Shown here: positions 45,802 through 56,133 of the stretch, piece after piece | Layout: every line of letters starts with the position of its first letter | Position numbering within the stretch: position 1 is the first letter of the stretch | Source: Lobulomyces angularis | Taxonomy: Eukaryota > Chytridiomycota > Chytridiomycetes > Lobulomycetales > Lobulomycetaceae | Reading direction: 5' to 3' | Length of the DNA: 63,260 nt | NCBI GenBank assembly: GCA_027604685.1 | Contig: JADHYX010000092.1 | Coordinates: 1-63,260, forward strand | Made by a program: the position numbers and the translations under genes | Notes under the pieces: generated by a model | What the model was told of the DNA's origin: nothing | Seen by the model: the letters and a program-made list of their open reading frames with translations, nothing else | Databases searched by the model: none

Positions 45802-46665
45802 ATGGTAAGAATTAACAGATGGTTTGCTAACATTCTTTTTCCAATTAAAGTCAAGCCCAAATGAATCCACCCATATAAAGATATTACTACCACGGGATTA
45901 TGGTTTGTGAAATTACAAAATTTCTGAATTTACACTTTCATCTTGTTTTGTTTCCTTTCATAAAGTAATAGCTGCGGTGCCTGGGACTAATCAACAACAA
46001 ACGAATGATCAACAAGCTAATGCTTCATTTATTGCTGCTCCACAAAATGTTGCTGAAAATCCCAATCACCACATGACAAGACTGACTGATTCATTAACCA
46101 ATGAGGACACGGCCTCGAATAATTCTGAAAATTTTAGGAATAATTTTGCCGAAGCCGCTCCTCCTAACTATACGGAAGATACGCCTTTATTAATTCAGCA
46201 TACTGATTATTCCAATAGAAACTTGATTTACCGTATTCTATATTTCCCTAATACCTTTTCTAATTTTAAGTTTTGTAGGTGTAGAAAATAACTTACCGCA
46301 ACAGTATGAAATTGAAAACGGCATTACCAAATTGTCATATCGTGGCCCTGTGCGAATGTATTGTCCACATTGTAGGCTTCAAGTAGAAACTAGAGTTGGA
46401 CGAAAACCGTATGCTAAAAAAATGAAATTCAAGGCGTAATTGTATTTTTTTTTTAACTTTTGTATAGTGGATTTAGAGCTTGGATATCCAGTGCCATTTT
46501 GTTTTTTATATGTTGTCCTGTAAAATTAAAAATTCATTTTCATTTAATAATTCTCCATTTTAACACCTCTAGCTTATGTGGGTTCCATGCTGTATTGATT
46601 CATGCAACGACGAATTTCACTATTGTACTTTGTGCACTAATGTTCTTGCAATAGCAGTTCCTTGA
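45802..46665 (+). CDS. LITAF-domain zinc-ribbon membrane protein
   Basis: LITAF-type proteins are monotopic endosomal/lysosomal membrane proteins. The domain here is complete only after splicing. The first half is GPVRMYCPHCRLQVETRVG, followed by RKPGFRAWISSAILFFICC. The membrane-dipping Cys/Trp part is LMWVPCCIDSCNDEFHY, and the second zinc knuckle is YCTLCTNVLAIAVP with a stop at 46663-46665. The N terminus is Gln/Asn-rich and contains APPNYTEDTPLLIQHT, a PPxY-like/acidic dileucine combination common in this family. The model needs an initiator ATG at 45802 followed directly by an intron (45805-45850). The next exon reads SSPNESTHIKILLPRDY. Intron ends at 46239-46285, 46408-46468 and 46519-46571 are approximate. 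Confidence 0.75.
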
Positions 46666-46991
46666 TTTTCTTTGAAATATTATATTTACTTCATTCTTTT
46701 AGACTTGGAACTTTTTTCACAGGACTCTACTTCCAGCAGAATTTTATCATGAACTGTTTTTAGACTTCAATCAATATGTATTTTTAATTATTTTTATTGA
46801 GAGAGGTTTCTCTCTCTGTAATAAACAATCAAAATTTCATTTTTCAACATTTAAGTTTTTTATATAAGAAAATTATTTACAAAACAAAACAGTATTTACA
46901 ACGTAGTCAAACAATAATGCTATAAAGATATAATATAATGGTTTTTAAAAAAAACAATTTTCACAACAAAAATAAATAAAAATAAGAATGA
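46666..46991. other. Convergent intergenic
   Basis: AT-rich sequence between the LITAF gene and the kinase gene, with an imperfect AGAG..CTCTC element near 46800-46818. No gene is supported. Confidence 0.45.
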
Positions 46992-48824
46992 TTAATCAAA
47001 AAACCAAGGATGCTGCAAAACATCATTAATATGAATGCGCTTTTTAGAGTCTTTTTCCAAAAGTAAATCTAATAAATTCAAGCAGCTAGAACTAACCCTT
47101 TCTTTTGGAATTGTGTAGTTCAAATTCAGTGCTTGATTTGGGGTTTCAAAAGGAACTTGGCCAGTCAACATAATGTATAAACAGCAACCAAGGGCCCATA
47201 TTTCGGCCTCTGGGCCCTTGTAATTCTCTCCTCTTAAAATTTCAGGTGCGGCATACTGAATAGTTCTATAATTTTTCAATTAAAATAAGTTAAAATGAAA
47301 AAACTAAAAAAAATTTACCCCAAAAATCTATTAAATAAAACATCTTTTCCAAAAAAAGCAGCTGAACCAAAGTCAATTAGCTTTACATTAAAGTTTCCAT
47401 CAATCAATATGTTTTCATCTTTAATATCTCTGTGAACAATGTTTAAGTTGTGTAAGTACTTTATTGATTCGATGATTTGTCTAAAAATTTTTTTTGCGAT
47501 GTATTCCTCTAACTTTTTAAAATGCTCAATGCATTCAAACAAATCACAGCTTGATTTTTTTTGTAATGAAAGGTTCTCAAATGCCTCTAAAAAAAGTTTT
47601 GCAAATTTAAAATATTTTCTTTTTTTTTAAAATTCTTATAATTTTAGAAAGTTTTGGCAATATATTTTTATTACCAATGCCATTGATTTTTTTATTAACA
47701 TCAACTGATTTTTTTTCTAAATCTTTATTCCATGCAGTACCATGAAACTCAGTGACTAAATAAAAAAATTCCTGGTCTTCAAAGTAATCGAGAAATTCTA
47801 CTATGTTGTCATGCTTCATCTTTAATTATTTATAGTTACAAAAAAGAAACAGAAAAAAGAGTTATTTGATAGTTTTTAAAAAATATACTTTATGCAAGAG
47901 AAAAATTTCTAAAGGAACATTTCCAAATTCAGGGTCGTACATCAAATTAGATTCAATGAGCTTGTTTTTAAAAATAAATTTAACTGCAACATCCATTCCA
48001 GTTTTTCTATTCTTCGCTAAAACTACAAATCCAAAACCTCCGCATCCTAACTCACCTTGAACAAGATATTTAGTCAAAAACTTTGCATTTAAACTGCTCT
48101 TGGACAAATACTTTTCTGCTCTGGTTAAAAGCTGGTTATTGTGGTGCTTTTCCTGGTAGTTTTCAACAGTAGGAGTTGTCGGCAGCTTCGGTAATGAACT
48201 TGTCGCTTAAAAAAAAAATCATTTCAATAATTGGATAATCACAGTTGCTTTTTACGGCGAATCGGCGCGCTGGGTGGACCTGAGTGATGGGGTATAACGT
48301 TGGTATTAAGAAATAAATTAGGTTTTCCGAAAAACTTTCTCGGTTTCAACTTATTAATCGGATTTGCAGACTTCATTTTTTCGTTAAATATTACTTTAAC
48401 GGGTTGCTGAAAAGCATGGTTTTTAGGTTCTTGTTCCATGTGCACAGCGGATGGCAAAATAATATTGTTTTTTATATTAGTTAAAGTAGGTTTTTCAGAA
48501 TCCATGTTGCCACCATAATGTTGTTGCTTTTCATTATCCAAAATTTTTTTTTGATCATTTTCTCCCACTTTAGATGGAAAATTTTTTCCTATTTTTCAAA
48601 AAAATAAAAGAAAATTAGAAAATATTAATATTTATAATTAGAAAAAAAATATAATATTTAAGTGACATTAATTGGTATAAATTGTTATGCAATTGCAAAT
48701 CGCTTTTTTGTTAACTGGATTGAAAGTAAATTTCGTACTAACCTTTTAAATTACCAGATTCGAAATGAAACTGATGAGGAATTGAACTAAAAACTGCAGA
48801 TTTTACTGGAGAGGCTGGCATCAT
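46992..48824 (-). CDS. PSK1: PAS-kinase-type Ser/Thr protein kinase (Psk1/PASK kinase domain)
   Basis: The C-terminal kinase domain is complete: [16 protein letters not shown] (Gly loop), VAVKFIFK (Lys), [22 protein letters not shown] (catalytic loop), [13 protein letters not shown] (DFG), [19 protein letters not shown] (APE) and QHPWFFD at the end. The DLFECIEHF start of the helical lobe and GSAAFFGKD...[11 protein letters not shown] are typical of PAS kinase, which tunes carbohydrate use. About 200 low-complexity residues precede it with several Pro/Ser clusters. No PAS domain is visible. A roughly 30-residue Lys-rich insert lies between FHG and DLF. The start is uncertain. The ATG at 48824 ([12 protein letters not shown]) is the conservative choice, and the frame is open for about 36 more codons upstream. 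Confidence 0.75.
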
Positions 48825-49084
48825 TGTGGAAGTGAGTTTTTCAAAATTTTGCTGTTCAATCTGAATAGGAAGAGGTGCCTTATGACTCAAATTGAAACTC
48901 CGACAATTTCCGACCTTTTTTCGTTGGATCAAAACTCAATAATGGAGATTGAATATGAATTATGGAATTTAAAAACCACATTAAAAAGTTTTCAATACTA
49001 ATAAACTCCCCTAGAGTTTAAACTTATATTATATCTTTTTATTTACTATACTAATTCAATATTTGTTAATATCTTAAATTCTTT

Positions 49085-49968
49085 TTATTTTTTAGAGTTC
49101 ACTTTTGCACTATTCATATTAATTGAGTAACCACCACCGTTTTCATTGTTTTGCACATTAAACATATCTGTTGACATTCCAAATTTACCAAGAAACTTAA
49201 GTAAAAAGTATATTGAATTAAAAAATCATTTTAAAAATGTTTATTTACTTGATTTCCTAGGTCTTTCAATTTTTTTAACATCTCCTCTTTTTCTTTTTCT
49301 TCCAAATATTTTATTTTGGCCGGTAACTCTCGCTTTTGCAATTTTGATAATTGATTTTCTGAATCAATTTTTAATATCTAAATAAAAGCGGAAAAAAAAA
49401 GAGAAAATTAAAATTGTCTCAACTATTTTAAAATTATTAATTGATATAGAAAAACATCTTCATCATAGACGTAAACCTGTGAAAAAAAAATATACCTTAT
49501 CGCAGTCTTCTAAACCACTTTGTAGACTTTTTAAAGTGTTCAAGTTTATATTTGCATTCAATCTTCTAATGAGAGCCTTTAAGTACTGAGGATTTTCTTT
49601 CAGCGAAAGGTCACAAAACTTTAAAGTGTTTTCATAATCAGATAAGCTATAAAAACATGCTGATAAATTTTGATACAAAATTGATTTTTCTTTATTAAAA
49701 TTATTTTCTGTTTCTGTGTTATCCTCTGGCAAACATTCTAACGCTTCTTCGTATATCGAAATTGCTTTTTTGTATAGCTTCTGTTTAAAGGCTTTATTGC
49801 CTATTTTAATTAAATTTTTTTTTTAAAAAAATTATATTTCAGCATATTACTACCTTGTTCCTTTTTTTCATTTGAAATTTCAATCAGCTGCATTCGTTCT
49901 TCGTTCGTTAAAGAAATCAAGTTCAAAACTGTTTCAGGAAGTGTGGAATCTCCAAAATTATCATCCAT
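49085..49968 (-). CDS. TTC1: TPR protein of the TTC1 family
   Basis: A small co-chaperone with three TPR units. It begins MDDNFGDSTLPETVLNLISL. The TPRs include GNKAFKQKLYKKAISIYEEA, the YQNLSACFYSLSDYENTLKF repeat and NPQYLKALIRRLNANINL. The TTC1 signature C terminus is present: KIKYLEEKEKEEMLKKLKD and LGNQVLGKFGMSTDMFNV, then GGGYSINMNSAKV. TTC1 proteins bind Hsp70/Hsp90 C termini. Introns are near 49800-49855, 49440-49500 and 49380. The match of the last 60 residues is strong. Confidence 0.88.
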
Positions 49969-50407
49969 GATATCCGTTATAAATTAATTTGAAAAAAAAT
50001 GAAGAAATAAAAATAATAAAATTCTAGTAAAAAAAATTCAACTTATTCGAGAAAAAGGTTAAACAAAGTGAATTAAATTTAATAAATGTACATAATTCTG
50101 CCTTAATAATAAGTGTTTTAATTTTTAAAATACAATTGAAATATGACCAAGATGAACTTATTTAGAAAAGTGACATTTGCTAGATATTATATTACAGCGT
50201 ACTATAATTTTAATTGCATAATAATTGCTGCTAGCAACATTGCTCTATATGTACAGGTTACTTTTTTTTCTTTACTAAAGGTTATTCAGGCTCAATAATT
50301 GGTCACTTCCATTTGCAATTAGAGTAGTAATGGAGAAATATATTTTTCCCAGTTTACAACTCAATTATTTAACCTTATTTGCATTTTGTTGATAAAATTT
50401 TTCAAAA
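49969..50407. other. Divergent intergenic promoter region
   Basis: Lies between the starts of the TTC1 (minus) and thioesterase (plus) genes. AT-rich, with a short more complex patch near 50130-50250. No other feature was identified. Confidence 0.45.
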
Positions 50408-51830
50408 ATGGAAGTAGAAAAACGTTTGACTACATTAATAGAGCAAAGCCTAGAATTAGAAACTATAGAACTGGATTTATTTCGTTCAAAATCTTTATGG
50501 AAACCAACTGGTGCAAGAGTAAAAAAAAAAAAAAACATAACGGCTTATAATCTTATATAAAAGGGTGTATTTGGTGGACAAATTATTGCTCAATCACTTG
50601 CTGCTGCAACAAAAACCGTAGAATCAAATTACAAAATCCACTCCCTTCATTCCTACTTTTTGTTAGCTGGCGATTCTACTACTCCCATTGTATACAAAGT
50701 TTATAAAATTAGAGGTTTTTATAATATCGATTTGTATATATTTACAAACCTGAAATTTAGATGGAAAAAGTTTTTGTACAAGATCTGTCTCAGGTATTTC
50801 AGTATTTTTTCTAAATAATTTTATAAACTAACGCAGGTGACGTTTAATTTTTAAGCAAAGCAAAAAGGAAAGACTATTTTTATTATGTCTTGCTCTTTTC
50901 AAACTGATGAAAATTCAGTTCTAGAACATCAAAATGTGATGCCAGGTAACTAAATTTTGGAAAATTGCTGATTCAACAGGTTTTTTTATATTTAGATGTG
51001 CCACCTCCAGAAAATGTTAAAACGTACATATTATTTAAAAAATTTTAATGTAATTTTTCTGTTTGATATATTTAGAGATAAAGAAATATTTAAGCAATGG
51101 TTAGATAATTCTGAAGAACATAAAATTCCAAAGACATATCAAGGTAAAAAATGAACAAAATGGTGTTCAAATCTTATCCTTAAAAATTACGTTTATGTAC
51201 AATCTTTATTATTTTAGATTATTTGCAAATTAGAATTCAGGAAATTCTGCCAATCGAATTTAAACCAATAAAGGAGAGCGTTCCTAGGGATTTAATAAAA
51301 CCTTCAAAATCTAATCCTAAGCAGGTTTGATTAGGGATTTAAAATACATATGATTAAATTTTTTTAGTATGTATGGCTAAGGGCGCAAGGGAGACTTCCA
51401 GATGACCTTGCATTTCATCATTGTGTTGCTGCCTATGCCAGTGATCACTTCTTGTTGGGCACTGCACAACTCCCTCATGGTATAAGTTGGTTTTCCAGCC
51501 CCAGTAAGTTTTACAAGTGCGTTAGTAATATATTATTTTACAGTTCGTCTTAGCATGATGGCAACGTTGGATCATATGATTTGGTTTCATAAACCTTTTA
51601 GAGCGGATGAATGGTTACTATTTGAAATGGAGTCTACCAGAAGTAACAGGTAATAAAGAATATAAAAAAAAATTAATTAATTCTCAATTTTATTGTTATT
51701 CAGTGGAAGAGGTTTAACTTTTGGTAGAATGTTTACCAGAGACGGTACTCTTGTATTGTCATGTGCGCAAGAAGGAGTAATGAGGGCGAAGACAATGACC
51801 AGAAAGAATAAGACTGAGTCTAAACTTTAA
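50408..51830 (+). CDS. TES1: Peroxisomal acyl-CoA thioesterase II (ACOT8/Tes1, TesB family), PTS1 = SKL
   Basis: A double-hotdog thioesterase that hydrolyses acyl-CoAs in peroxisomes during beta-oxidation. The family N terminus RGVFGGQIIAQSLAAATKTV is followed by IHSLHSYFLLAGDSTTPIVY, then DGKSFCTRSVSAKQKGKTIF and SCSFQ. In the second hotdog, YVWLRAQGRLPDDLAFHHCV contains the expected Asp. Further on, SMMATLDHMIWFHKPFRADE, LFEMESTRSNSGRGLTFG and GTLVLSCAQEGVMR match TesB/ACOT8. The last residues are TESKL, a textbook PTS1. Eight or nine introns of 40-60 nt are present. Start at 50408 (MEVEKRLTTLIEQSLEL). Confidence 0.94.
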
Positions 51831-52012
51831 TGATTTTCAATTTTTCAGATTATTGTAGCATAGTATATTCCACAGTTTTTTTTTTTTGCAATATCAAAGC
51901 TAATATATTAACCATATTTTAATTTAACATTTTATATGAAATTTATTATTGAGAAATTAAAGTATTTTATGAAAATTTTTTGTAACAAATTAATCTAAAT
52001 TTAAAGGGTTCA

Positions 52013-53308
52013 CTAGAGCGAAAATTCATTTTTTTTTAATCCATCGGATTCACTGTTAAGTAGTGAATCTGAATAGGAGGAAATCCCATCCAGGGTATTT
52101 AATTTTGAGTGCCTCAGTGATAAAATTACAGCTAACTGATCAGAAAAAATGAAGAAAAGACTAAACTAAAAGTGGATATTTTTGTTTGGTATTAAAGTTT
52201 TAACAATTTTAATTTTTTTTACTTCCTCACCTCTAAAGTAACAAGAAAAACTGAAAGCTCCAGGCACATGTTAAAAAGAGTAGTATCAACCCCTGGGTCA
52301 ACGTCCAAAAGAAACCACCCTTCAGTCCCATTGTACAAAATCAAGCCGCCTTTGAGAGAAATTAGGTTTTTTTAATTATGAAAGGCAAAAACGAATTAGT
52401 TCTTGCCTAATAATCCCGCGGATAGTATCACCAACACCCAGAAGACTAAAAACATAACTAGTTTTATCAAAGCGTTTCTTACATAAACTTTTTTTTTGGA
52501 TTTTTTATCAATAAAATACCGGGATTCACTTGATGCAAATTTATTTCGTTTTATATCTTTGCTGAGCAAAACTATCAATATTAATCCTAGTAGTGTTTCT
52601 AGAACTGTTAAATAAATTCTTTGTGCACTCCCTTAGTTTGTTTTAATTTTTTGAAGAATTCTGAAACTTAAATTTACATGTTATGTCATAGCTGTGTTCC
52701 AAGTCTTGCCAGAGACAAATTTCTGGTGTGAATTCGCTATACGAATCATAAAGATACCAACAATAAAAATTTAAACATGCCAATACAAAACAAGGAATGT
52801 TGAAAAAAAATGTAATAGTAAACAAAGTCCACTTTATCAGTTTTATTAAGGCTTTATAATGAACTCCTGCGATAAGGACAAATCTTTTTCGTTTTTATTT
52901 TAATTTTAATAAATATTTTACACAAAAATACCTATCAATGGTAACAATCTCATAAAAAAATACCCCTAGAATGATAAATCCATCCCAACATAACCCCCAG
53001 ATAAAGTCCAACATTATTGGTTCATCCTTTAATTGAGGTTGTACCAATATCGCAATGTTTCCAAAAATTGCAATAAGGCTAAATAATACCCAAGAAATTG
53101 AATGGAATAAAAACATTATATTAGAAAAGTATTGATTTTTTCTGACTTTCAGCGCTATAAGTGACTGCTTAAAGTTGTATATAGTAAGTAAAAGAATAGC
53201 CAGGTCAATAATTAATAAAATGGTATGTTGACTGGTCGTATAATGTAAATATGGGTAATCCGCCAGCTCCATGTCTGTTGAATTGAATTCGTCACTAGTA
53301 TTCGACAT
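52013..53308 (-). CDS. Seven-TM receptor-like membrane protein
   Basis: The extracellular N terminus has Asn-glycosylation sites (MSNTSDEFNSTDM). Seven hydrophobic segments follow: TILLIIDLAILLLTIYNF, IMFLFHSISWVLFSLIAI, LDFIWGLCWDGFIILGVF, FTITFFFNIPCFVLACL, a fifth near RIYLTVLETLLGLILIVLL, LVMFLVFWVLVILSAG and the last near DTTLFNMCLELSVFLVTLE. TM3 ends YEIVTIDRF, resembling the DRY motif of G-protein-coupled receptors. The intracellular tail is Ser-rich (GISSYSDSLLNSESDGL). I recognise no specific family. Receptor function is inferred from topology and the DRF motif. One intron (52350-52406) starts with GC rather than GT. Confidence 0.6.
52350..52406 (-). other. GC-AG intron
   Basis: The donor reads TTAG|GCAAGA and the acceptor CTCAAAG|GCGGC, giving Leu-Gly-Gly-Leu across the join within the sixth/seventh TM region. 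No GT donor nearby keeps the frame. The strong match to the U1-complementary AG|GCAAG consensus is typical of natural GC-AG introns. Confidence 0.7.
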
Positions 53309-53769
53309 GATTGTGAATTTTAATATTATTTTTAATATTTGAGATCCAATGTAATGATTCTCAATGTTCTAGAAGTTGGTGGGCAACATTTTTTATGAAC
53401 AACCAAAATTTTGGAATTAAAGTTGAAAAAAATTATAACAACTAATATGGAGTAGCAAGTACCAGACAATAGCAACGATAACTAGAATTAACAACCTAAT
53501 GTACTTTGCAAATTATGAACATGTGATTGGAATGATGTTGATGCAACGGAATTTGGATTGGCAAGATATTTGTGTGTTACAGTGATGTGAGTTTGAACAA
53601 AGTGTAAAATGAAAAACAATTCAAGAATTACAGAAAATAGTAGATGATATAAAATTAAAAATTGTTCATAAATTTATTTTATTAAGTTTGTAAATTTACA
53701 ATATGAAAGGTGCATGAACAAGTAATTTAAAATCAAACTAGCATTCACTTTTTGGAATTTTAACCAATA
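53309..53769. other. Intergenic: promoter side of the 7TM gene
   Basis: A plus-strand stretch at about 53450-53690 has a protein-like look (MYFANYEHVIGMMLMQRNLD, then WQDICVLQ) but is cut by two in-frame stops, or needs an intron from 53573 to about 53630. It may be a decayed fragment. No firm gene is claimed. Confidence 0.35.
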
Positions 53770-55158
53770 TTATGTTTCAAACGGACTTTTCTCTGGAAAC
53801 GATTTAAATAGGAAAAGCTTCATCAAATATGCAATGTGCTTCTTTGTGTAGTCATCATTTACTATAAAATAAATATGTTAGGATAGTGTTGGAAGTTCAA
53901 AGTAGATTACAATTAAAAAATTTAGGTTTTTCAATTTCAATTTTTTCAAATTCTTCTAAAACACGTTTTTCATTATCTGAAACGGCTAACATCTTGAGAC
54001 CCTTCATTTCCTTCATTTCCAAAAACTTGTATTTTAATCCTTTTAACTAGAAAAAAAAAAAAAATCGATTGTAAACTCAAGATACTAACATTATATCAAA
54101 CTTTTTTCTCATGCATTAAGGCGTAATGGTGTAAAATAGGAAACACAATGTCCTGGACATGGCGAAATTTATGCGTTGAAGTAGTTTTTAACTCCTGCTT
54201 GAAGATTTCCTTTAAAATTGGAAAAGCCGCTTTGTGATAAACAAATGGAGCATGCCTAGTAGCAAAAATATTTTCCGTAATGTTGTACTTATTAACTAAA
54301 ACTTTCGCAGTCGTTTGTCTTGAAGCTATAACGTGGTGACTATAAATTTTCTTTAGATCAATTGGTATGTTGCCAAAAAAAAAGTTAACTCCCTTATCTA
54401 TAGAAAAAAGCTCATTAAAGATTCATTATTTTATATAAATCAACCTAATGTAAAAAAGTCTTGCGGCTCTATATCTCTACCAAAAAAAATGTCATCATTT
54501 ATTGCGATGAACTGGTCACTTATTCCTGGAATTCTATAAAAATTCTGTTCAATGGCATTTGTATTAAAAGTTGGATTGTCCTCTTCATCCACTATTGAAC
54601 TCTGAAAAATTATTCGTAGTCTAGGATGTTTCAAGTTTATCCAATGGGGAACTAAACAAAATTTGTAAAAATAAAACCACCACGAAAAGTTATCAAAATT
54701 ATTACTATGTCCATCTGGAACAACCAAGAAAATGTTCCCTCTATGCCATGACATGTGTTTCGAGTATGAACGAAGGGCATGTCGTAACTCATCGTTGTCT
54801 CGGAAACTAAAGTAGGTTGAATCAGTGAATACCTTATATACAAAACATACCGCTGAAACGACATTTTCAATGACGTATCGTTATACTTATATTTATTATA
54901 AAGTTCTTGGTGTTCTTTAATAGAACCATTTGCCCAAGTATATACTATGGAACAGTGTTTTGCGAAATTCCAAGGATCTTCTTGCTCTGTTTCGTTAACT
55001 TTGATGTATTTTTCACTTTCAACAATTTTAAATTTTTTATTGAATTTTGTAACTTTATTAGAAGACTCCTTGTTAGTTTGCCATAAAATCAAGTTGAGTA
55101 ATACAATCAACAAAATTAAGGAAGTTAAATGAGAAGTTCTATAGTTAACAAACTTCAT
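53770..55158 (-). CDS. Stealth-family hexose-1-phosphotransferase-like protein (copy A)
   Basis: A type II membrane protein with a short cytosolic N terminus, one TM (LTSLILLIVLLNLILW) and then four Stealth blocks. CR1 is CSIVYTWANGSIKEHQEL. CR2 is FRDNDELRHALRSYSKHM with SWHRGNIFLVVPDGH, PTFNTNAIEQNFYRIPGI and FIAINDDIFFGRD. CR3 is ATRHAPFVYHKAAFPIL. CR4 is KPKFFNLNDDY near the end. The family includes the GlcNAc-1-phosphotransferase of the mammalian lysosomal tag (GNPTAB) and bacterial capsule phosphotransferases. The acceptor here is unknown. It is divergent from a clear paralog (copy B) with about 975 bp between the starts, and the intron before the last exon is at the same codon in both. 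Confidence 0.88.
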
Positions 55159-56133
55159 TATAATAAGTAATAATGTATGAGGTTATCTGTTCAGATTACT
55201 AATGTCTTTAGAAACTGAATGATTTTGAAAATATAATTGAATAAATTTTTTTTTTTTTTTGAAGGAAATGCTCCCAAAAAACTAAAAGAGTAGGATGTTG
55301 TTAAATACTCAATAATCAATTGTTTTGATATGCAGTTACAAACATTATAATTAAGATAATATAGTAATAAGAAGGTAAAAAGCGATCAGCCTATTGTTTT
55401 CCATTAAATTAAACTAGCATGCAGTCTCTACAAAACCCGGTTGTGTAGCCTAACACACATAACAAGGTAGACTACCAACTATCAACTTCGAAAAAAAATT
55501 GGTGGTTTTAGATATCAGCAGCACTTACCATTAAAAACTGTTTTTGTTGTTTTTGTATTAACGCGATTTAATGAAACAACGATGATGCAGCTGATATTAA
55601 GCGTTAAAATCAGTAATGAAGAAGAGAAGTAATTTCATAATTTTTATTAAAAAGTAAATTGTAATTTTTTATAATTTTTCACTTGAAATATTGGTAATTA
55701 TTGCAATAGTGTAAGATTTGTATATTTGCTCATAAAATTTTTCATTTTACTGATTGATTTAAAAAGAAATCTAATTTTAGCTAGTAATGGAAATTTTCAA
55801 TGTAGGAACTTAATGCTCTCCCATAAAATTTCAAACGGTTGTTCAATTTTTCACGCTTTTTCATTCCATTTCATTATATTAAAAACAAAGAGTTTTTTAA
55901 ATAAATTGTGTTATTTTAAATTTTTAACTTTTATAGTTAGTAACTTCCAAATTTCTTTTTCTTCAGAGGTACTCCACATTTGAAGAATAGGTATTCTATA
56001 TAAGTAACCTTTGTTATTTGTGTGTGAAATTAAATTGGTTAAGAACTTTGATAAATTGATTGTAATTTTTCTTAACACAAAATGTTTTGGTTGGAAATCA
56101 AAATTAAATCAATTTTTTATAAAAACAATAGAA
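55159..56133. other. Divergent promoter region between two Stealth genes
   Basis: 975 bp, the largest non-coding gap in the window, holding both promoters. A GC-richer island at about 55385-55520 contains tandem hairpins (see repeat entry). Hydrophobic AT-rich frames at 55726-55983 and 56011-56133 look like chance. Confidence 0.45.
55441..55476. repeat. Tandem hairpin elements between Stealth paralogs
   Basis: TTGTGT at 55441-55446 pairs with ACACA-T-AA after a short loop, with one bulge. It is immediately followed by a perfect GGTAG-A-CTACC palindrome at 55466-55476. It is not a tRNA, since no T-arm consensus is present on either strand. It may be an RNA structure or a transcription-factor site for the divergent pair. 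Confidence 0.35.

Noticed and set aside
48738..48932. Non-ATG start of the kinase at 48932
   Set aside because: The TTG there is merely where the open frame begins after an upstream stop. The first in-frame ATG pair is at 48824, unless an upstream exon exists.
53450..53690. Small plus-strand gene reading MYFANYEHVIGMM
   Set aside because: Two in-frame stops, and the only intron that avoids them is a guess. Kept as a note in the intergenic entry only.
55430..55500. tRNA-like hairpins in the Stealth intergenic region
   Set aside because: No GTTCRA-type T-loop and no consistent seven-base acceptor stem on either strand.
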